A stretch of 64,000 bases of DNA from Prasinococcaceae sp. CCMP 1430 (Eukaryota > Prasinodermophyta > Palmophyllophyceae > Prasinococcales > Prasinococcaceae). Location of the stretch: assembly GCA_013416795.1 (NCBI GenBank), contig RQSC01000008.1:248497-312496 (forward strand). The letters are read 5' to 3'. Below, piece by piece: positions 52,856 through 61,215 of the stretch (positions are counted from its first letter, which is position 1; each line of letters starts with the position of its first letter). The notes under the pieces were generated by a model. The model made no database searches, was not told the DNA's origin, and saw only the letters and a list, made by a program, of their open reading frames with translations. Both the position numbers and the translations under genes were made by a program.

Positions 52856-54945
52856 ATGGATGGGACAGGAAGTCATCAAAGCGCATTGAGGGGCCGCGCG
52901 GGAAGCGTACTGCTGAGCGCCGCAGCGGCGCAGTCTTGCGGCTGTCTGGCCGCGGCACTCGTCGCGCGCACGGCGTCGCGCCGCCGGTCGAAGCGCGCCA
53001 GAGGCACCTCCTCGAGTGGCGCTTTCCCACGCGAGCGCACGACGAGCCGCGGTCTGACTTGGTCCCATCTGCCGCGGTCGCGCACCGCCGCGGCCGCAGG
53101 CATGCAGCCGCAGGGCGTGCTCCGCGTCGCTGCCGCCGCCGCCGCCGTGTGGGTGCTGCGCGGGCGGATGCTCGACGTGCTCGAGGGAGTCCTGCAGGCG
53201 CTCACGGGGCAGCGCGCCAAGGGCAAACTCAACTCATTCCTTCGCGGCAACTTTGCTCCCGTGAGAGAGGAGAGGGGGCCGCTGGAGTGCGAGGTTGTCG
53301 AAGGCGAGCTGCCCGAGGAGCTCGATGGCGTGTTCGTGCGCACCGGGCCCAATCCAGCCGTGGAGCCCACCGGGGACGCGCATTGGTTCGACGGCGACGG
53401 CATGCTTCATTGCATGCGTCTGAAGGCGCGGCGCGCGCCGCTCTACACCAACCGCTACGTGCAGACCCCGCGGTATTCGCTCGAGTCGAAGGCAGGCCAT
53501 CCGCTCTTCACCAAGGTTGGTGACATGGTGGGGGGGTTTGGCATAGCGCGCATCCTGCTCGGGCTGGTGCGCGCCCTTGTACGCGACAGAGGCCTCACGC
53601 CGGGGACGTCCGGCTCGACGGCAAACACCGCGCTGGAGTTCCATCCCGGCAGCGGCTTGCTCGCGTTAAATGAAGGCGCGGCACCGTTCGCGCTGCGCCT
53701 CGACGAGCGCACGGGTGAACCGGCCACCGCTGGCGAGGCCACGTGGCGAGGCGCCCTCACGGGCCCATTCACCGCGCACCCGAAGGCGTGCCCGTCCACC
53801 GGGGAGATGTGGACCTTCGGCTACGCGGGCAGGGAGAGCAAGGCACTGGGCGGCGCCCTCGTGCAAGTCGCCTGCGTGGATGCGAAGGGTCACGTCACTC
53901 GCCAGATACCCATCCATGACGTGACGCAGGCTGTGATGATGCACGATTGTGCGCTCACCGAGAAGCACTTCATCCTGATGGACCACCCGCTGGTCTTTGA
54001 CCCGAAGCGCATGATGGAAAGTGTTGACGGACTGCCCATCGCGTTCGACGAGACGCGCCCGAGCCGTTACGGGCTCCTGAGCCGCGAGGCGGTGGACGAC
54101 AGCGACATTGTATGGTTCGCCCTGCCCGCGCACATGGTCTTCCACACGCTGTGCGCCTGGGAGGAAGGGGATGAAACCACTCTCTTTGCCTGCGTCGCAG
54201 ACCGCGCCGAGCTTGCCGATGCCATGGCCAAGGTCCAGAAAGGGCAGCGCTATGCTGAATTCTACTCGAACCCCGCGACGCGCCCGAGACTCAGCTGCAT
54301 CCGCATGAACAGGTGCACGGGGGAAGCGACCGTCGAGGACGTCCTGTCGCGCGACTACATCGTTGACTTCCCTCGCACACATCCCGCGCGCACGGGGCGC
54401 AAGATGCAGCACGGGTACCTGACTCGATTCAGGCAGCGCGGCGGGCTTCTCGTCCAGGGCTGCGTCAAGGTCTGCCTGAGCTCTGGCACAGTTTCCGGCG
54501 AAGTAGCTTTCGATAAGGACGAGCATGGCGGCGAGGTCCTCTTTGTCCCCCGCAGCCTCGACCCGGATGCGGCCGATGACGACGGCTGGCTCATGGTGCG
54601 TAGCCTGTCAACTAGAAGTGCCCGACAGCAGTCGCTCTGCCCCTCTCTCCCCCCCCTTCCCCGCCCCGCGCGCGCGCACAGCGCGTCTGCTTTCGCCCGC
54701 AGGTGCGCGTACGCGCGTGCGCGCTGACGAGCGCCGGGCCCTCTCCCCCGCGAATGGGAACTGCGTCGCAGTGCTTCACGCACGACGAAAACCGGGGTGT
54801 CGACTTCCTGCGAGTGTACGACGCGACCAAGATGGAGCCGACGGCACGCATTCTGGTCCCATGCCGTGTCCCGTACGGTTTCCACTCGCATTTTGTTCGC
54901 AGTGATCAGCTCGAGCACGTGAACGCCGCGCCCGCGACGCCGTGA
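52856..54945 (+). CDS. Carotenoid cleavage dioxygenase
   Basis: Exons 52856-54595 and 54772-54945 give 637 residues. The join reads DDGWLM/CFTHDENRGVDFLRVYDA. All four iron-binding histidines are visible: GPFTAHPKA, MMHDCALTEKHF, MVFHTLCAWEEG and VPYGFHSHF. Early family blocks include ELDGVFVRTGPNPAVEPTGDAHWFDGDGMLH and NTALEFHPGSGLLALNEG. The enzyme uses non-haem iron and O2 to cut a double bond of a carotenoid or apocarotenoid. Which bond cannot be told from sequence. The first 82 residues are Ser/Arg/Ala-rich and could be a plastid targeting peptide. A second ATG at 53102 (MQPQGVLRV) is an alternative start followed by a hydrophobic helix. The intron has a GTGCGT donor. Confidence 0.94.
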
Positions 54946-55549
54946 TGTGATGGCACAACAACCTCACACGTTCGCCGTGCGGCGCGCCATGCCCGCGGTC
55001 TGAGAGAGAGCGGCGACAGTGGGGACTCAGGACATCGCATCTATAAGCGGATGCGCGCGCCAAGGCAAATGTGCGGCGCGCGCGCGGAGGAGAGCGAAGG
55101 CCCACCTGCGAGTGGCAAGCGTGCGCGGCGCAGAACAAGACACGAGGCGGCGAGCGTATAGTGTACCATCGTTGCATGCCAAGGAGCTGCACTTAAATGT
55201 ATGTACATGTGTTTGTAGCGGGTTCCCAGGCCGTGCCGTGGCGCCGCGAGGCGGACGCAGACAGGGGCGCGTATGCGGCGAGGAGCTCAGCGGCTGCTTT
55301 CCTCCGTCCTCCAGCTCCGAGTCGCGGGTGCGCGCCCCCCCCGCGCCTCTGGACGGCCCGCGCCGCCTTCGCGCCCGTCGCCGTTTCCACGGAGGTCACA
55401 CAATTCGGATGCGCAAATCCGCGAATTCGTGGCAGTTCGGCTGGCACTGCGCGCAATTCAGCCCATTCTGCAATTCAACCTAATTTTAGATCCGTCGTTT
55501 CGATCTCGCTCGCTGCGGCACGCGATCGCCCATCAGGCGTGAGGATAAA
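54946..55549. other. intergenic region, dioxygenase to lipase
   Basis: No gene is supported in about 600 bases. TGTACCATCGTTGCATGCC near 55162-55180 and ATGTATGTACATGTG near 55198-55212 are AT-richer patches, the first resembling the TGTACCATCATTG after MDN1. A further AT-rich patch at 55470-55550 may belong to the next promoter. Confidence 0.4.
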
Positions 55550-57318
55550 ATGCGGATGCGCGCTCGAGCCGCGCCGGCCACGTGCGGCTCTCACACCGTC
55601 ACGCGCGGCGGCAGCGGCAGGGCAGCGACGGCGCCACACGCACCACGAGAGAGGGGGGCGGAGGCGGCGGTGGAGCGGGCCGCAGTTGGGACCCATCGGC
55701 GGGCAGGTGGGTGGGAGAAGGCCCTCTGGCGGCTGCCGGCAGTCGCGCGTGCGCCATACAGTGAGAGAGGGAGGGAGGGCGAGGGAGGGAAGGTGCCGCG
55801 CAGACCGCCGGTTGGGCCCGCGGCCGCGCTGGCGGAAACAGCCGGGGCGCGGCCGGCGGGCCGCCGCCTCGAGCTCGCGCGCGGCGCGGACCTGCTCGTG
55901 GCGCTGGCGCGCGCACTCGTGGAGATGATACGATGGGCGGCATCGTGCTGCGGCGCCGGTGGTGGGGACGGCGGTTTGGGAGGCGGCGGCGGCCGCTTGC
56001 GCAGAGCGGCGGCGTTGCCGGCGCTGGCTAGTGCTGGCGCACACCATGCCGGCAACGGCAGCAGGCGCGGCCGCGACGGCTCGAAGGCGCGCGGAGGCCT
56101 CCCGGAGGTACGCACGCGCGCGCACGCGCATGCGTGCGCAGGTTCGAGCACGCGTGCGCGCGTATGCGCTTGCGTGCATTGCTCATGGCACCTTTGCGAT
56201 GGGAAGTGTGCTGACAGCAAAACACTCTCGGCAGGTGTGCTACTTCCCCGGCGCGGGCGCTTTCTTCTTCTGGCAGCTTGGGTTTGCCCAGGAGCTCGAG
56301 GCTCGGTGCGCGCGAAAACACCTGCGCACCACGCGCCTCATCGGGTGCTCCGCCGGTGCGCTTGTCGCGGCGCTCGCGACAGCTGAGGTGTCGCCACAGC
56401 GCGCGCTCGACCTGGCTGCAAAGCTGTCCATTGACAACGGCATCAAGCTGGGCAGCGCCTATGGAATCACTAACCTGGGTGGCATCCTCCACGAATGGCT
56501 CGAGGTGCGAGATTTCAGAGCACTCTTGCCCCTAGCGAGCTTGTCAACCGACAAGCTCTCTCAGACTACCTCTCGCCGGTGCACGTGCTGACACGAAGGT
56601 TCCGCGACGCACCCTCGTCCGATGCGCTCAATCACAGGAACTCCTACCGGAAGATGCGGGCGAGCGGCTGAGCGGCCGTTGCGGCATCGTCGTGCGCGAC
56701 GTGCGCTCGCGCAAATCGTACATCGTGACTCACTACAGCTCAAAACAGGACGTCATCGACGCGCTTGCTGCAAGCGTGCACATACCGCTGCTCTCGAGGG
56801 GCAAGCCCGCATATGACTTCCGAGGGCGGCCCTGCGCTGACGCATGCTTCTTCGACCCGCGCGAGGGGCTCACGGACGCAATCGCTTCTTCGCTGGGCGT
56901 GCGGGACGCCGCTGCCGCGCGCGATTCGATGTGGGAGTGCACTTTTTCTTTGGATGTGCGCAACAAGGCCTACAAAGCCCTCAGTCTTCCGACGAAGGAG
57001 GAGGCCACTACATGGATGGGGTGGGGGAGGGAGAGCGCGGCCGCGCACTTGAATAAACAGGGAGGTGCCGTGCGCAACTCAAGAGATGAGGCGGATTGGC
57101 TGAGCAAGGCCGTGTTCAGGGTGTCGATCGCAGGGGCAGGCGCGCTCGGATCGCTCGCACGCGCGCTGGTCACAGTTGACGAGTGGTGCGGCAATGGACG
57201 CAGGCGAAGGACGGAGAGGGAACGGCAGCGCAGTCTCAAACGGGAAACCTCCTCCACCCACGTCGCCAAGGCAGGCGATGTCGACGGCGCCGGCGATGCC
57301 CCAGCGGCATCGGCCTGA
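55550..57318 (+). CDS. Patatin-like phospholipase/acyl hydrolase
   Basis: Inferred exons 55550-56107, 56235-56504 and 56638-57318 (502 residues), all phase 0. The catalytic core is VCYFPGAGAFFFWQLGFAQEL (glycine loop for the oxyanion) followed by TTRLIGCSAGALVAALATAE, with the nucleophile Ser in GCSAG. GGILHEWLE/ELLPEDAGERLSGRCGIVV crosses the second splice. The catalytic Asp is probably in RGRPCADACFF, where the usual DG is DA. The C-terminal third contains IAGAGALGSLARALVTVDEW and a basic tail. Patatin-type enzymes deacylate phospho- or galactolipids and triacylglycerol. The first exon is Arg/Gly-rich and the start could instead be the ATG at 55925 (MIRWAASCCG). Reading through the first intron is possible but gives an Arg/Ala run. 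Confidence 0.78.
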
Positions 57319-57579
57319 ACGTGGACACGCACGCACGCACACATCGCCACCCAGTGGTTGCGCGCGCCGCAGCGGCCATGCGGCGATAAATGCATGCATG
57401 GATCATGGCTCGTGCCAACTCAATGCACGGCCGCATTGTCACCCGCCAGTCGCACGCCCGGCCACTTCGCAAGGATGCACCGCGCGCGGTGCGATTAGCG
57501 CGCTCGCGAATGGGGTAATCGCAATCGTCGTCACGGCTTGCGAAGGGTGGGCCTACGCGCGACGCGCGACTTGCTCTTC

Positions 57580-58330
57580 TTACTTGAGCTTCTTCATGGT
57601 CTTGTCCAGAGCCGCCTTCACCTGCTTCATATCAGCGCCCTCGACGGTCTCGGGAGCGTCCTTGGTACCCTTTGCGTAAACCTTGAATGTGGGCATGCAC
57701 TGGACCTCAGCATACTGCATGGCGTCGCGCGCCTTGTCCACGTTGACCTTGAGGAAGATCGCGCGTTTGTACGCTCCCTCCTCACTGAGGCGCGCGTAGT
57801 CAGGCGCAATTTGCTTGCACGGGCCGCACCAGTCGGCGTAGAAGTCAACGACCGCTGCCTTCTTCTCCTTCGCTGCGCTCTCGAGCGCCGCGACGAGCTC
57901 TTCCTTGGAGTTAATGGCCTGGACGTTTCCGCCGTGGTCAGGAATCGGCCGTGTTGAGGTGTAGAGGCGGTACATCATCATGCCCAGGGACAAGAGCAGC
58001 GCTGCGCGTGCGCGCGCGAGGAAAGTGGCGACGAGCCGGCGCGCGTCAGCGATAACGCGCAGGCGGGCGAGACTGAGCGCCCTGGCCGGATGCGGGCGCT
58101 CGGCGCGATTCAGGGCTCGCGCGTGGCGTCCGGCGGGCGGACACGACACATGCTCCGCGCCACGCCCGTTCTCGCCGTCCGCCCGCGCGGCCACCGCGCG
58201 CGCGGCGGCGCGCGCGCCACGCACTCGGCCGCTTCCTGAAGAAGTCGACCCAGGACTGGAGGTACTCCTGCAAGTCTTCGAAGTCCGCCGACATGATCGC
58301 CTCGAGCCTGTAGCCGATCTCCTCGAACAT
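57580..58330 (-). CDS. Membrane-anchored thioredoxin
   Basis: Two exons, 58330-58225 and 58001-57580, give 175 residues. The splice makes a Thr codon (A/CG), joining FFRKRP to LLLSLGMMMYRLY. The N-terminal 35 residues (MFEEIGYRLEAIMSADFEDLQEYLQSW) form an amphipathic acidic helix. A hydrophobic segment of about 14 residues follows. The thioredoxin domain (about 65-170) has AAVVDFYADWCGPCKQIAPDYARL with the classic WCGPC redox site, the cis-Pro in VQCMPTFKVYAKG and a normal C-terminal helix. It should reduce disulfides while held to a membrane, or the segment may be part of a targeting signal. The intron (58224-58002) has a GTGCGT donor. Longer open frames upstream in other frames are not needed. 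Confidence 0.9.
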
Positions 58331-58810
58331 GGTGGCTGCCCCCCCACAGCCCGCCCGCCCCGCCCGCAGCGGCGCGCCCGTGTGGCGCCCGCCCACCGCC
58401 CGCCGCCCCGCACCGATCGCCGGCGGACGGAACCGAACTCACTTTGACCTTCCTTTCGAGACAGACAGAGTCTCCCCTTTCGTTTTTGATATTGGACGAG
58501 CTACGTCAAAACGCACGTGATCGCGCGGGGCGCCGACGGCGACGGCCTGCCCGCCCGCCGCCCGCGGGGGCACACAACCCGAACCGGTAAAAGGGTGGGG
58601 AAGAGGGTTTGATTCAAGCATCGAGCACAGCGCAGCGCGGCAGGCGGAGCACGCGGGCAGCGACGCTGGCGGAGCGGGACGGGGGCGGAACGAGCGCGCG
58701 ACTGCGAAGCGGAGCGGGGCCACGCGAGGGTCGCGTTGGGCGAGCGACGCCACGGCCCGCGCCGGCGCACGCGAATCGGGCGGGGGAATGAGGGTCGGCG
58801 CGCTGGTGCT
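58331..58810. other. intergenic region, tandem minus-strand genes
   Basis: No gene is seen in 480 bases. A pyrimidine-rich, AT-richer patch (58440-58500) may be part of the thioredoxin promoter. Confidence 0.4.
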
Positions 58811-59548
58811 TTACTCGGCCTTTGCCCTCTGCCCGCGCATCCCAGTGTAGCGGTCCATGGCCCGAAGGTGAAAGACCCGCCACTTGTGCACGCCCGCCTG
58901 GCGCATGTCCTCCCAGAGTCGAATGAGGTCAGCCACTAGGCTGATGCGATGCGCGACCGCGAGCTGCACTACGAGCGCGGCGCTCCTCTTGATCGCGAGA
59001 AACCCTCTCCACACTTGCTTGTAGACCATGGGAAAGGTGCTCAGCTCGCGCAGCCCTTGCCGGAGGCTCGGCACCCACAACACACACGACCAGAACAACC
59101 CAGTCGCGGAGAATTCCGACAAGTCGGACTTGAGATCCGCGACCGTGCCGCGCACCCACTCGCGCGCGCTGGGCAGGTGCGCGTGCAGATCGGCAAGCCC
59201 GAGCAGCAGGCTGAGGAGCGAAAGCAGCATGACGGCTCGACGTAGGAATGTCCTCAGCCAGGGCCTGTACGGCAGCCCGTATGAACCGGCGAGGATGGCC
59301 CAGATGGGGACGCCTGTCTCATACAAGCGCAGGAGTCTGCGATCGCCGCGCACCATGGGCTCCAGGACGTCGACGATATTGGCCTGCTCGTTGGTGAAGA
59401 ATGCAACGACTGTGGCGCTCCTGATGACGGCAGGGTCGGAGGTGGCATTAGGAGTCGATGACGTACCGCTGTGGCGACGCGCGGGAGACACTCGCCGAGC
59501 GAGCAGCTCGCTCTAGGGGGTGCAAGGGGGGGGGGGGGGGGGGGGCGC

Positions 59549-59603
<55 letters not shown>

Positions 59604-60858
59604 CTAGCGCCGTCAGCACCGCACGGCAGCGGCCATGCCACTAGAGACAAGAAGTTGGCGGGCGGCCGCGAGAGCGCCTCAGAGCACGCGCGCAACGGAC
59701 CCACGACGCCGTCTTCGAGGACTTTTGGGCGAACGAATCGTTTGCGCGCCGCCTGTAGTCCTCGAGCATGTCGGCTGCACTCGCGTACCGGCGCTGCTCG
59801 ATTCGTCTGGCCTCCACCGTCAAGCGGCCATCAAGACACAAGGGGTTGGTGTAGTCAAGCCCAACGATTGAGTCGAGAGGGATTTCGAACACGACCACGA
59901 GCTCGCTCTCGCGATTGTCTGGCAGGCGTAAGCGCTCCGTGAGGTCGGCGACCATCTTTCGTGGCGACCAAGGCTGGTGGTCCGAGCATCTGCCCCCGCG
60001 TCTGTTCCGACCCTGCGACGGAACCTCACTGCACGTGCTGCGGTCGCCTTGCTCCTCGCCGCCGCTGTCGAGCTCAGGCCCTCCTTTGCATGCACCATCC
60101 CGGACCACCTGCGCCTCAGTGCTGCACGCGCTCTTCGCCTTTCGTCGCAGGGATGCCTCGCTCCCAGGGCACGCCACGCTCTTCACTCGCTGGATTGGCG
60201 TCGGCCCCGCCGAGCCCGAAGGCACCAGTGGCAGCGGCGTCCTGCGCCGCGAGCGAGGGGAAAACGGCGAGCCGAGGACTACGCCGCCCGCGTGGCTCGC
60301 CGCTCTGAGGAACGAGCGCGGGCCGGTCGTGACCCTGCCGCTGCTCGCACCGGCGGCTGCGGCCGCCTGCATCGAGTAGTCCGCGATGAACAAGACAGCA
60401 TCCAAATTCGGGGCGGCGCCGACGTATGCAGCTGCTTCGCTCGGACTGCGATGGATACCGACGGAGAAGGACTTGACGCGCCGCAGCCAAGGCTGTGCCA
60501 CGAGGGCTTCCCGCCGCGGCGACGACGGGGAGCTCGGCGAGCTCGGCGACGGCGTGCGCGGCGAGCTGTCGTCCGTTGGGGCCTTCGAGCGATAGCCCGC
60601 GTCGCGGCCTCCTTCGCCCAATCCTACAGCGCCGGCCGCCTCGCCCCCGGTTCGCTCCACGCGTGGGCCGCCTTGCTGCTCGCCCACGAGCCTCAACTTG
60701 GGCACTCTGGCGCGCGCCCCAACCGGCGCGCCTCCCGCTTCGCCCGCGCCGCGCTCATCGCCCGCACCACGGTCGCCGCGCTCGCCCTCGCGCCGCCCCT
60801 CTTCCCCTCCGTCGGCCCCATCCTGGGAGGCGGCAGCGACCTCGGGCGCGCGCGGCAT
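58811..60858 (-). CDS. membrane protein of unknown function, plant-type
   Basis: Two exons, 60858-59705 and 59468-58811, give 603 residues (donor GTGGGT, a less sure choice). The first half is Ser/Pro/Arg-rich and likely disordered, with the repeated phrase RVKSFS/RVKSVA. Ordered sequence starts at LVVVFEIPLDSIVGLDYTNPLCLDGRLTVEARRIEQ. Exon 2 carries VVAFFTNEQANIVDVLEPMVRGDRRLLRLYETGVPIWAILAGSYGLPYRPWLRTFLRR, then a hydrophobic helix VMLLSLLSLLLGLADL and a second helix-rich part GLFWSCVLWVPSLRQGLRELSTFPMVYKQVWRGFLAIKRS. The GDRRLxRLYExGxPIWAI block seems familiar from plant proteins of unknown function, from memory. The intron holds the G53 tract. Function unknown. Confidence 0.65.
59526..59603 (+). 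repeat. G20 and G53 homopolymers
   Basis: Twenty Gs (59526-59545), CGCGA, then fifty-three Gs (59551-59603). It lies inside an intron of the minus-strand gene, so the pre-mRNA carries C runs upstream of the acceptor. Confidence 0.92.
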
Positions 60859-61215
60859 GGCACGCTCCGGTCGGCGCCGTTCCGGTCGGCTCCGGACCGA
60901 CCCCCTCGGCCCTGCGAGAGCAGCAGCACCTTGTCAAGCGACGCGTAGATGCTGCTCCGTGAGCCGCGCTGCGCTCGCGACGCTCCCTCGCGGCTGGCTC
61001 GACGGCGGCGGGCCGCGGCACAGCGCGCGTGCCGGTGCAAGGAGGAAGGGTTGGGATGCGGTGGAGAGGAGGTGTGTGTGTGTGGGGGGGGGAGGACAGA
61101 CTCACTCGGTACACAATATGCAACATTTAACGATAAATGGCGCGCCGCGGGCCAGCTTTGCTGCTGGGGCCAGCGGGATCTTCGCGCTTGTTTGTACTGT
61201 ACATGTGGTGGTCAA
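60859..61215. other. intergenic region, tandem minus-strand genes
   Basis: No gene is seen. TGTACTGTAC (61193-61202) lies about 15 bases past the antiporter stop. A GT/G-rich run is at 61072-61092. The middle part should hold the promoter of the 60858 gene. Confidence 0.45.
61193..61203 (-). terminator. candidate 3' end signal of the antiporter gene
   Basis: On the minus strand GTACAGTACA lies 13-23 bases after the stop. The same 10-mer occurs at 52598-52607 past another stop codon. The role is inferred from position only. Confidence 0.35.

Noticed and set aside
56108-56234. Reading straight through this stretch in the lipase gene
   Set aside because: It gives an Arg/Ala/Val run (ARTRMRAQVRARVRAYA), while the flanking GTACGC donor and GCAG acceptor join in phase.
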